Source of the DNA: an uncultured Clostridia bacterium
GTDB lineage: Bacteria > Bacillota > Clostridia > TANB77 > CAG-508
Length of the DNA stretch: 5,835 nt
NCBI GenBank assembly: GCA_944389715.1
Contig: CALXNI010000003.1
Coordinates: 1 to 5,835 of the forward strand
Direction of reading: 5' to 3'
A program made the position numbers and the translations under genes. How positions within the stretch are numbered: position 1 is the stretch's first letter; the number at the start of each line of letters is the position of its first letter. Below the pieces are notes generated by a model that saw nothing but the letters and a program-made list of their open reading frames with translations, ran no database searches and had not been told where the DNA came from. Shown piece after piece: positions 1-5,731 of the stretch.

Positions 1-117
1 GTAGGGGCGGGCCTTGTGTCCGCCAGAAACAAAATAATTGCAAATGTTGTAGGGGTCGCCGCCCACGGCGACCCGCATATCAATATTTAAGGGTCGCCCA
101 GGGGTGCGACCCCTACA
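1..117. repeat. GC-rich intergenic repeat with nested inverted repeats, probably cut by the window edge
   Basis: This block is far richer in G and C than the genes. GTAGGGG occurs at 1-7 and again at 49-55, and its complement CCCCTAC at 110-116. A perfect 12-bp inverted repeat pairs 48-59 (TGTAGGGGTCGC) with 106-117. Inside it, 53-61 pairs with 66-74 (9 bp, loop CCCA), and 91-97 pairs with 106-112 (7 bp, 8-nt loop), so alternative folds compete. A further short stem, GGCGG/CCGCC, lies at 6-10/20-24. The 1-24 part has no closing CCCCTAC arm in view and may continue left of the window. I infer a dispersed, MITE- or REP-like non-coding element. There is no open reading frame. On the minus strand the 112-91 hairpin lies 3' of exoA and could end its transcript, but only a weak T-run follows. 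Confidence 0.7.
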
Positions 118-142
118 GATTTTAAAATAAATTTGATCATGT

Positions 143-154
143 AAATTACAATTT
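143..154 (+). repeat. AAATTACAATTT dyad, copy 1 (overlaps exoA stop)
   Basis: This is an exact 12-mer with arms AAATT/AATTT around AC. It overlaps the exoA stop codon (146-148) and lies 25 nt right of the GC-rich repeat. It has the opposite orientation to the other three copies. Confidence 0.6.
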
Positions 155-907
155 ATTGGTTATTTCTAACCCTACTGGGCAGTGGTCGCTCCCCATTACA
201 TCAGAATAAATATAAGCATCTTTTATATTACTACTTATTCTATCAGATACTAGAAAATAGTCAATACGCCACCCTGCATTATTTGCTCTAGCGTTAAACA
301 TATATGACCACCAAGTATAACAGCCTTCTTTTTCTGGATATATTTTTCTAAATGTATCTGTAAAACCAGATTTTAAAAGTTTGTCTATTTTTCCTCTTTC
401 TTCGTCTGTAAAGCCTGCATTTTTTCTGTTTGATTTAGGATTTTTTAAATCTATTTCTGTATGTGCTACATTTAAGTCTCCACATATTATTATAGGTTTT
501 ATTTTATCTAATTTTTTTAGATATTTTCTAAATTCATCTTCCCATTCCATTCTATATTCAAGTCTTGCAAGTTCGCGTCCTGAATTTGGTGTATAGCAAT
601 TTACTAAATAGAATTTTTTAAATTCTAAAGTTATTACTCTTCCCTCTTTATCATGTTCTTCTTTTCCTATTCCATAGCTTACGCTAATTGGTTTTGTTTT
701 TGTAAATACTGCCGTGCCTGAATATCCTTTTCGTTCTGCATAATTATAATATTCATAATAGTCTTTTAAATTTAGTTCTATTTGGCCTTCTTGCATTTTT
801 GTTTCTTGAATACAAAATATATCTGCATTTAGCTCTTTAAAAGTTTCTTCAAAACCTTTTTTATATATTGCTCTTAATCCATTAACATTCCATGAAATTA
901 ATTTCAT
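146..907 (-). CDS. exoA: Exodeoxyribonuclease III / AP endonuclease ExoA (Xth family)
   Basis: This is a 253-residue enzyme of the exonuclease III family, the usual full length. The family cleaves DNA 5' of abasic sites and removes 3' blocking groups and nucleotides in base-excision repair, using Mg2+ in the cytoplasm. The start MKLISWNVNGLRA is close to what I recall of Bacillus ExoA. All expected active-site residues are visible: N7, E35 in QETK, Y105 in NCYTPNSG, D144 and N146 in GDLNVAHTEIDL, D216 in GWRIDYFLVSD, and D241/H242 in GSDHCP. The YTWWSY and NARANNAGWRIDY region is typical of the DNA-binding loop. The start has the Shine-Dalgarno AAAGGAG at 914-920, 6 nt away. The gene lies 43 bp downstream of the flippase gene on the same strand with no clear promoter between, so cotranscription is likely. 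The name xth is also used. Confidence 0.95.
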   Translation of the reverse strand: MKLISWNVNGLRAIYKKGFEETFKELNADIFCIQETKMQEGQIELNLKDYYEYYNYAERKGYSGTAVFTKTKPISVSYGIGKEEHDKEGRVITLEFKKFYLVNCYTPNSGRELARLEYRMEWEDEFRKYLKKLDKIKPIIICGDLNVAHTEIDLKNPKSNRKNAGFTDEERGKIDKLLKSGFTDTFRKIYPEKEGCYTWWSYMFNARANNAGWRIDYFLVSDRISSNIKDAYIYSDVMGSDHCPVGLEITNKL

Positions 908-922
908 TTTTTTCTCCTTTGC

Positions 923-934
923 AAATTGTAATTT
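923..934 (-). repeat. AAATTACAATTT dyad, copy 2 (before exoA Shine-Dalgarno)
   Basis: This is an exact 12-mer on the minus strand, 2 nt upstream of the exoA Shine-Dalgarno (914-920). On the plus strand it is followed one base later by TGTAGGG (936-942), the same string that opens the inverted repeat at 48. Confidence 0.6.
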
Positions 935-950
935 GTGTAGGGAATTTATT

Positions 951-2606
951 TTATTCTTTATAAAATCTTAATTTAACTAAAACCTTATATATTTTTGTAC
1001 CATAAGGTATCATATATATATCTTCTTTTTTTAGTATTTTCATTAATAATACTACAAGCGCATATATAAGCGCTCCAAAAATTATAGATATAATTGTTGC
1101 TATTGAATTTCCAATTACTAATGTTAAAAGTCTGTATACAACATATACCATCACACCCATTATAACTGATGCAATAATTGGTTTTAATACATGGTCTTTA
1201 AAATTCATTTTTAGTTTTATCTCTTTATTTAAATAGTACATACATATTACAAATGATAATCCTTGGCATAATATTGCGGTTATTACTGCACCATATATAT
1301 TTATTGCTGGGTTACTAATTAATATAATGTTTAATATAAGTTTTAATACAGCACCTATTGCTAGTGCAATTGCAGGGATATGGACTTTTCCAAATCCGTA
1401 AAGTCCACCATTTACTACATAATTAAGTGTTACAAATATCATTGTAATTGTACTTAGCATAAGTATTCCAGCTCCATCTGAAGCAGCAGGATAAATAAGC
1501 TCAAGTATTGGTCTTGCAAGCACGGCAAGCCCTGCAGCACAAGGCATTATTATCAAAATAGATGAAAAGAACGAAAATGATAATCTTTTATTTACTGTGT
1601 CATAATCATTAGTAGCTATTGCTGATGAAATTGCTGGAACTAATGCTGTACAGAATGAACCCGTTATTGCAAGTGGCAAATGTATTATTGTAACTACTTT
1701 AGATAGTAGTCCTGAAAGTTCCATCGCTTTTGTTTCCAAAGCCTCTTTTGTTTCGAGAATTCCCTGAAATGCTGTTTGTATACAATTACTAATTGTAACA
1801 GTATCAATTGTATTGTTTACTACAGATACTAAAGACCCTAATGTCATAGGAATTGAAATTGCAAAAATTGTTTTTAAAAGTTTTCCTGTTGTTTTATCCT
1901 CTTGTTCTACTGTTTGTGCCTCACAATCTTTCATAATTCCTTTTTTTCTTCTTTTATAGAAAATATATAAATATGTAAATGAAATTATAATCGAAAGCGT
2001 TGTAGATACATTTCCTCCAGCCGCCATTACTGCAGGGTCTTTACCAACTAAGGCATAAACAAATGTTATTGTAAGAACACAATTAAAAAATTGCTCCAAA
2101 GTTTGAGATATACTTGTAGCTTTCATGCTTCCAAGCCCTGCAAAATATCCTCTTATAACAGATGATGACGCAACAAACATTATTGCAGGAGCAAGTACCA
2201 TTAATATATATCTAATATCTGGTACATCTAAAATATTAGTAGCAATAAAATCTGCTCCAAAGAATAAAGCAACAGAAAGTATTGCTCCAATTATGGTAAA
2301 TGTTGTTAAAGAAACTTTAAAGATTCTATATGCACCTCTGTGATCTCCTCTAACAACTCTTTCTGACACTAATTTTGAAATTACTGATGGAATACCAACA
2401 GATGATATTGTAAGTAATAAAGAATAAACTGTATACCCTGCATCATAGTATCCATTACCTACATCTCCAAAGCCTTCTACATTTACTATTACTAATCTAT
2501 ATATAAATCCTAATACTTTTATTAAAATTTGTGCAAGCATTAACATTGCAACATTTTTCATAAAAGAGGTTTTATTTTCTTTTTTTATTTTTTCTTCTGA
2601 ACCCAT
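951..2606 (-). CDS. MurJ/SpoVB/YtgP-type polysaccharide (lipid-linked precursor) flippase
   Basis: This is a 551-residue integral membrane protein of the MOP superfamily (MATE_SpoVB-like / polysaccharide biosynthesis family). I count 14 hydrophobic segments, the expected number. The first carries a basic residue pair in the GFIYRLVIV context, and the second ends in the family-like GIPSVISKLVSE. A charged cytoplasmic loop (KRRKKG) separates segments 6 and 7. The C-terminal tail with IPYG and a basic stretch is also typical. Relatives flip lipid II or other undecaprenyl-linked sugars across the membrane, and SpoVB acts in spore cortex synthesis; which substrate applies here cannot be read from the sequence. 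I chose the ATG at 2604-2606 (MGSEEKIKK) over the in-frame ATG at 2628-2630: the former has AAAGGAAGGGG just upstream, while the latter has no Shine-Dalgarno and lies about at the predicted transcription start. First gene of a unit with exoA. Confidence 0.88.
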   Translation of the reverse strand: MGSEEKIKKENKTSFMKNVAMLMLAQILIKVLGFIYRLVIVNVEGFGDVGNGYYDAGYTVYSLLLTISSVGIPSVISKLVSERVVRGDHRGAYRIFKVSLTTFTIIGAILSVALFFGADFIATNILDVPDIRYILMVLAPAIMFVASSSVIRGYFAGLGSMKATSISQTLEQFFNCVLTITFVYALVGKDPAVMAAGGNVSTTLSIIISFTYLYIFYKRRKKGIMKDCEAQTVEQEDKTTGKLLKTIFAISIPMTLGSLVSVVNNTIDTVTISNCIQTAFQGILETKEALETKAMELSGLLSKVVTIIHLPLAITGSFCTALVPAISSAIATNDYDTVNKRLSFSFFSSILIIMPCAAGLAVLARPILELIYPAASDGAGILMLSTITMIFVTLNYVVNGGLYGFGKVHIPAIALAIGAVLKLILNIILISNPAINIYGAVITAILCQGLSFVICMYYLNKEIKLKMNFKDHVLKPIIASVIMGVMVYVVYRLLTLVIGNSIATIISIIFGALIYALVVLLMKILKKEDIYMIPYGTKIYKVLVKLRFYKE

Positions 2607-2609
2607 TAG

Positions 2610-2620
2610 CCCCTTCCTTT
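2610..2620 (-). promoter_or_regulatory. Ribosome binding site that decides the flippase start
   Basis: AAAGGAAGGGG reads on the minus strand here. The AGGAAGG core lies 5 nt before the ATG at 2604-2606. It falls inside the longer frame that would begin at 2630, so it supports the shorter protein. Confidence 0.7.
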
Positions 2621-2634
2621 CATTTTGCATTTTA

Positions 2635-2663
2635 TTTATATCATATATATTATTTTTTTACAA
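2635..2663 (-). promoter_or_regulatory. Sigma-A-type promoter of the flippase-exoA unit
   Basis: On the minus strand the -35 is TTGTAA (2658-2663) and the -10 is TATAAA (2635-2640), with a 17-nt spacer. TG one base before the -10 makes it an extended -10 (TGaTATAAA). Transcription would start near 2628, giving a short leader of about 22 nt before the chosen start codon. The region is very AT-rich, so chance matches are possible. Confidence 0.55.
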
Positions 2664-2700
2664 TATTTTATTTTCTTAGTTTTTAAGGATACAATGAGAA

Positions 2701-2742
2701 AAAGCAAGACAAAATAAGCTTTTTACCCCTTTGTCTTGCTTT
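2701..2742 (-). terminator. Rho-independent terminator of the G5/transglycosylase gene
   Basis: A perfect 13-bp stem pairs 2701-2713 (AAAGCAAGACAAA) with 2730-2742, with a 16-nt loop. Reading the minus strand, the stem is followed by a T-rich run (TTTTTCTC). It lies about 37 nt after the stop codon of the gene at 2779-3717 and before the flippase promoter, so it isolates the two units. The plus strand also has a T-rich tail, but no plus-strand gene needs it. Confidence 0.8.
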
Positions 2743-2778
2743 TATTTATTTAGATAGTTTTTGTATATTTAATCTATT

Positions 2779-3717
2779 TTAATACCAGCCTTTTGATAAC
2801 CAATGACTCCATGCATTTTGAGGACTACCATATCTAGAACTAATATAACTTAATCCCCAATTTATTTGTGTTTGATAATTTGTTTTGTAATCTGATCCTG
2901 CTGATGCCATTTTTGATCCTGGCAATGCTTGTGGTATACCATATGCTCCTGACGATGAATTATATGCGTATGGGTTCCATCCACTTTCTTTGTTCCATAA
3001 ACTAATTAAACATTCAACATCTGTTTCTGTCCAGCCATAAGAGCTACATGCTGTTGCTGCATACTGTTGGTATACTGATACAGATCCACTTGCAATTCTT
3101 CCTCCACTCCTAGATGTTATCTTTGTTTGAATTTGAACTATTTTGTTTACAGGCTCTTTAATTACTTTAGATGATAATTCTATTCTTTCAATTTCTATTC
3201 CATCTTTATATTTTACTTTATAAGTTACTTCTTTAATTCCATTTTTCCCTGCTTGTATTACTCTATTAGTTGTATTATTTCCATTTGAAACATCCTTTGT
3301 AATTGTTTCGAATGGTATTTCTTCTTGCACTGTTATAATTTCTTCTGTAATATTTGAATAACTTTCTGCAATTTCTTCTATGTCATTATTTAATTCTTCT
3401 TCTGATGCTTCAGCTATTTTGGTAGGCTCATTGCCTATTTTTGTAATTATAATACTTTTTGTTTCTGTTATATATTCATCAGCTGCTGGTGATACTGTTT
3501 CGTCTGATGATAATATAATATGGTTTTCGTCTAATATTTCAGACACTTTTGTTTTTGATGTTAATACTGTAATCTCATGATTATTTGAAAACTTTATTTT
3601 TACATTATTTAATTTTACATTTCCTGCAATTACAGATATCCCTAATATAATTATAAAAATAATACTTATTGCTATAACTTTTCTATAAGATATCGATGCT
3701 TTTTTTGCTTTATTCAT
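2779..3717 (-). CDS. YabE/RpfB-like cell-wall protein: DUF348, G5 and C-terminal lysozyme-like transglycosylase domain
   Basis: This is a 312-residue protein that remodels peptidoglycan outside the membrane (inferred from its domains). A basic N-terminus is followed by one hydrophobic segment at about 13-32, a signal anchor or uncleaved signal. Residues about 38-93 match one DUF348 unit (VKIKFSNNHEITVLTS, then VSEIL and a second strand pair). An acidic linker (about 100-125) leads to a G5 domain at about 126-199 with NRVIQAGKNGIKEVTYKVKY. A Ser/Gly-rich link precedes a lysozyme-like SLT/Apf-type domain at about 215-312, with probable catalytic E244 in WNKESGWNPYA, then SSGAYGIPQALPGSKM and the ending WSHWLSKGWY. 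C224 and C236 could form a disulfide. The start has AGGAGG (3723-3728) 5 nt upstream. The gene has its own promoter and terminator. Only one DUF348 copy is present, against three in actinobacterial RpfB. Confidence 0.85.
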   Translation of the reverse strand: MNKAKKASISYRKVIAISIIFIIILGISVIAGNVKLNNVKIKFSNNHEITVLTSKTKVSEILDENHIILSSDETVSPAADEYITETKSIIITKIGNEPTKIAEASEEELNNDIEEIAESYSNITEEIITVQEEIPFETITKDVSNGNNTTNRVIQAGKNGIKEVTYKVKYKDGIEIERIELSSKVIKEPVNKIVQIQTKITSRSGGRIASGSVSVYQQYAATACSSYGWTETDVECLISLWNKESGWNPYAYNSSSGAYGIPQALPGSKMASAGSDYKTNYQTQINWGLSYISSRYGSPQNAWSHWLSKGWY

Positions 3718-3744
3718 AAACCCCTCCTTTAAGCGATCTATTAT

Positions 3745-3773
3745 ATTATACTATTTTAATAAAATTTTGTCAA
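3745..3773 (-). promoter_or_regulatory. Consensus sigma-A promoter of the G5/transglycosylase gene
   Basis: On the minus strand there is a perfect TTGACA (3768-3773), a 17-nt spacer and a perfect TATAAT (3745-3750). The predicted start near 3738 leaves a leader of about 21 nt, almost all of it the Shine-Dalgarno region. With this promoter there is no room for a riboswitch or attenuator. Confidence 0.85.
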
Positions 3774-3841
3774 ATTTGGAAAATTTTTTCTGCGGAACCC
3801 TTTATTTTATTATATGTGGCTTGTACCAGAAATATGCCTAT

Positions 3842-3853
3842 AAATTGTAATTT
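3842..3853 (-). repeat. AAATTACAATTT dyad, copy 3 (divergent promoter region)
   Basis: This is an exact 12-mer on the minus strand, 15 nt upstream of the lemA -35 box and about 70 nt upstream of the -35 of the divergent G5 gene. No GC-rich repeat lies next to it. Confidence 0.6.
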
Positions 3854-3868
3854 GTTTTATGAAATTTA

Positions 3869-3897
3869 TTGATATGTAAATTTTGCTGTGATATAAT
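3869..3897 (+). promoter_or_regulatory. Sigma-A extended -10 promoter of lemA
   Basis: The -35 is TTGATA (3869-3874) and the -10 is a perfect TATAAT (3892-3897), with a 17-nt spacer. TG at 3889-3890 gives an extended -10. Transcription would begin near 3904, with a leader of about 30 nt containing AGGAGG (3921-3926), 7 nt before the ATG. Confidence 0.8.
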
Positions 3898-3933
3898 AAA
3901 AATGTAAATTATCATTTAATAGGAGGTTTTAAT

Positions 3934-4485
3934 ATGTGGATAGCATTAATTATTATTGTTGTATTAATTATAGCTGTAATTGCAATTTATAATAATTTAG
4001 TTAATTTAAGACAAAAAGTTAAAAATTCTTGGAGTCAAATTGATGTACAATTACAAAGAAGATTTGATTTAATACCAAACTTAGTAGAAACAGTAAAAAC
4101 TTATATGAAACATGAAGATGAAGTTTTAACAAGGGTTGCTGAACTTAGAACATCTTGGGCAAATGCTGGTACTGTTGCAGAAAAAGCAAAGCTTGATGAT
4201 CAATTATCAGGTGCTTTAAAAACAATTATGGCTGTTTCAGAGAATTATCCAGATTTAAAAGCTAATCAAAACTTTTCTGAATTACAACAAGAATTACAAA
4301 ATACAGAAAACAAAATATCTTTTTCAAGACAATTTTATAATGATTCTGTAACTATGTACAATACTAAATTAGAAGTTGTTCCTTCTAATATTATTGCATC
4401 AATATTTAAATTTAAACCAGAAGAATTATTCAAAACTGAAAGTGAAGAAGCTAGAAAAAATGTTAAAGTTGATTTTGGAAAATAA
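3934..4485 (+). CDS. lemA: LemA family membrane protein
   Basis: This is a 183-residue protein of the LemA family, near the usual length. One N-terminal hydrophobic segment (residues 2-19) with only a two-residue lead places the N-terminus outside and the helical body most likely in the cytoplasm, as proposed for the family. The body is helical and coiled-coil-like. Family signatures are clear: NSWSQIDVQLQRRFDLIPNL (31-50), VETVKTYMKHE, SENYPDLKANQNF (102-114), LQNTENKISFSRQFYND (121-137) and VVPSNIIASIFKFKPEELF (148-166). The molecular function of LemA in bacteria is not settled. Relatives often sit beside a TPM-domain protein or HtpX protease; here no such partner is present and the gene is flanked by its own promoter and terminator. 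The ATG has AGGAGG 7 nt upstream. Confidence 0.93.
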   Translation: MWIALIIIVVLIIAVIAIYNNLVNLRQKVKNSWSQIDVQLQRRFDLIPNLVETVKTYMKHEDEVLTRVAELRTSWANAGTVAEKAKLDDQLSGALKTIMAVSENYPDLKANQNFSELQQELQNTENKISFSRQFYNDSVTMYNTKLEVVPSNIIASIFKFKPEELFKTESEEARKNVKVDFGK

Positions 4486-4493
4486 TCATTTAT

Positions 4494-4537
4494 TAAAAAA
4501 ATTCCCAAAGTATTAAATACTTTGGGGGTTTTTTTAA
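4494..4537. terminator. Bidirectional Rho-independent terminator between lemA and tatD
   Basis: A perfect 10-bp stem pairs 4504-4513 (CCCAAAGTAT) with 4517-4526 across a TAA loop. On the plus strand GG and seven or more T residues follow, ending lemA. On the minus strand the A-run at 4495-4501 becomes a T-run, ending the convergent acpS-tatD transcript. It lies directly between the two stop codons. Confidence 0.92.
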
Positions 4538-4541
4538 TATA

Positions 4542-5309
4542 TTATTTGATAGAAAATAATTTTTGCGCATTATAATATGTTTCTCTTGCTACTACTTCTA
4601 TATCAATACCTTTTATTTCTGCTATCTTCTTAGCCATATACTTTACATTTCTAGAATCATTTCTTTGTCCCCTTAGTGGTTCTGGACTTAGGTATGGGGA
4701 GTCTGTTTCTATTAGCATTTTTTCTAGTGGTACTCTTTTTATTATTTCGTCTGCATTTTTAGAGTTTTTGAAAGTTATAGGTCCTGCAAAAGATATATAA
4801 AAGTCTAATTTTAATCCTTCTCTTACTAAGTCTACATTTAATGGACAGCAATGGAATACTCCTTTTTTGTTACATGCATTTTTTTTAAGTATATCCAATG
4901 TATCATAAATTGCTTCTCTTGTATGAATAACAATTGGAAGATCTAACTTATTTGCTATTTTTATTTGTGATACAAATACTTTTTTTTGTAATTCTTTGTT
5001 TTCAGTATTCCAATGATAGTCTAGCCCTATTTCACCAATTGCAACAACTTTTTTATCTTTGGCTAAACTTTCTACTTTTTTTAAATCTTCTTTTTTTAAA
5101 TCTTCTATATCATTTGGTGAAATTCCAACAGTTGCATACATAAAGTTATAATTTTTTGCTATTTCTATAGCATTTATAGAAGATTTTAAGCTATATCCTG
5201 CATTTATTATTTTAGTAATACCATCATTATATATAGTTTTTATTAATGTATCTCTGTCTTTTTCAAACTTTTCATCATTATAATGTGCATGTGAATCAAA
5301 AAAATCCAT
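4542..5309 (-). CDS. TatD family metal-dependent hydrolase (putative 3'-5' DNase)
   Basis: This is a 255-residue TIM-barrel amidohydrolase of the TatD family, the usual size. Members bind two divalent metals; some have been shown to be DNases, and the physiological substrate here is inferred. The metal ligands are all present: H7 and H9 in FDSHAHYND, E93 in IGEIGLDYHW, H129 in LPIVIHTREA, H153 in FHCC and D203 in ETDSPYLSPEPLRGQRN. Two family signatures deviate: the usual GxHPx motif reads GISPND (S64), and the usual HCFSG reads HCCPLN. The start lies 8 nt after the acpS stop, and its Shine-Dalgarno AGAGG (5315-5319) overlaps that stop codon, so the two genes are probably translationally coupled. 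In Bacillus subtilis the tatD homologue yabD lies next to yabE; a YabE-like gene also lies nearby here, with lemA between. Confidence 0.92.
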   Translation of the reverse strand: MDFFDSHAHYNDEKFEKDRDTLIKTIYNDGITKIINAGYSLKSSINAIEIAKNYNFMYATVGISPNDIEDLKKEDLKKVESLAKDKKVVAIGEIGLDYHWNTENKELQKKVFVSQIKIANKLDLPIVIHTREAIYDTLDILKKNACNKKGVFHCCPLNVDLVREGLKLDFYISFAGPITFKNSKNADEIIKRVPLEKMLIETDSPYLSPEPLRGQRNDSRNVKYMAKKIAEIKGIDIEVVARETYYNAQKLFSIK

Positions 5310-5314
5310 ATTTA

Positions 5315-5319
5315 CCTCT
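5315..5319 (-). promoter_or_regulatory. tatD ribosome binding site overlapping the acpS stop codon
   Basis: AGAGG on the minus strand overlaps the acpS TAG (5318-5320) and lies 5 nt before the tatD ATG (5307-5309). The layout suggests that ribosomes ending acpS help start tatD. Confidence 0.65.
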
Positions 5320-5695
5320 ATTCATCTACCATTACAACTACTGTTGCAACAGCATGTTCTTTGCAGTGTGATATTGAAATATCTATATTTTTTATTTTAT
5401 CGAATTTTATTCCTAAAAATTCTATTTTAGGGTTCCCATTTTTGTCATTTATTACTTGTGCATTATGCCATGAAATATCAAATTTGTGTTCAAGTAGAGG
5501 AGATACTGCTTTATATATAGCTTCTTTTGCAGCAAACCTACCTGCATAGTGATAATATTTTGCATTTCTTTTACTTTCACAATATTCAATTTCTTTTGGT
5601 GTATATATTATATTTAAAAATGTTTGTCCAGATCTTTCTATTGATTCCCTAATTCTACTTACTTCTATTATATCTGTACCACAAAATATTTTCAT
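5318..5695 (-). CDS. acpS: Holo-[acyl-carrier-protein] synthase AcpS
   Basis: This is a 125-residue enzyme, the usual length for AcpS. It moves the 4'-phosphopantetheine group from coenzyme A to a serine of apo-ACP, the activation step needed for fatty acid synthesis, in the cytoplasm. The Mg2+-binding residues are visible: D8 in CGTDIIEVSRI and E58 in AGRFAAKEAIYKA. The YTPKEIEYCE segment (31-40), the region 77-100 with NGNPKIEFLG, and SISHCKEHAVATVVV (107-121) also fit the family. The ATG has AGGAGG (5701-5706) 5 nt upstream, which settles the start. It is the first visible gene of a minus-strand pair with tatD. No convincing promoter is seen in the 140 bp upstream, which is mostly repeat, so transcription may start inside or beyond the repeat. 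Confidence 0.95.
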   Translation of the reverse strand: MKIFCGTDIIEVSRIRESIERSGQTFLNIIYTPKEIEYCESKRNAKYYHYAGRFAAKEAIYKAVSPLLEHKFDISWHNAQVINDKNGNPKIEFLGIKFDKIKNIDISISHCKEHAVATVVVMVDE

Positions 5696-5709
5696 GTTCT
5701 CCTCCTGTT

Positions 5710-5721
5710 AAATTGTAATTT
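5710..5721 (-). repeat. AAATTACAATTT dyad, copy 4 (before acpS Shine-Dalgarno)
   Basis: This is an exact 12-mer on the minus strand, 3 nt upstream of the acpS Shine-Dalgarno (5701-5706) and 10 nt from the inverted repeat at 5732. Confidence 0.6.
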
Positions 5722-5731
5722 GAATGTGAAG

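Larger units (their letters stand above)
3718..3933. other. Divergent intergenic region between the G5/transglycosylase gene and lemA
   Basis: These 216 bp hold two back-to-back promoters and one copy of the AAATTGTAATTT dyad (3842-3853). About 95 bp lies between the two -35 boxes (3774-3868). I see no open frame, RNA gene or strong hairpin there. Space remains for a shared regulator site, but I recognise none other than the dyad. Confidence 0.6.

Noticed and set aside
1..117. tRNA, rRNA or CRISPR array in the GC-rich ends (also 5732-5826)
   Set aside because: There is no cloverleaf, no regular repeat-spacer pattern and no CCA end; the symmetry is that of nested hairpins and short degenerate units.
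381..596. Open frame on the plus strand inside exoA (similar ones at 2125-2343, 3380-3580, 4934-5143 and 5361-5549)
   Set aside because: Each lies antisense within a clear gene, lacks a convincing ribosome binding site and recognisable domains, and reflects AT-rich antisense sequence.
923..934. TACAAT inside the dyad as a -10 box for exoA (and at 5712-5717 for acpS)
   Set aside because: Transcription would start inside the Shine-Dalgarno, and no -35 box lies at a proper distance.
3718..3744. A c-di-AMP or other riboswitch before the wall-hydrolase gene, as known for some rpf-type genes
   Set aside because: The consensus promoter leaves only about 21 nt of leader, too short for a riboswitch.
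2779..5695. A new defence or secretion system made of the wall hydrolase, LemA, TatD and AcpS
   Set aside because: All are known housekeeping families in separate transcription units with promoters and terminators between them; nothing indicates a joint system.
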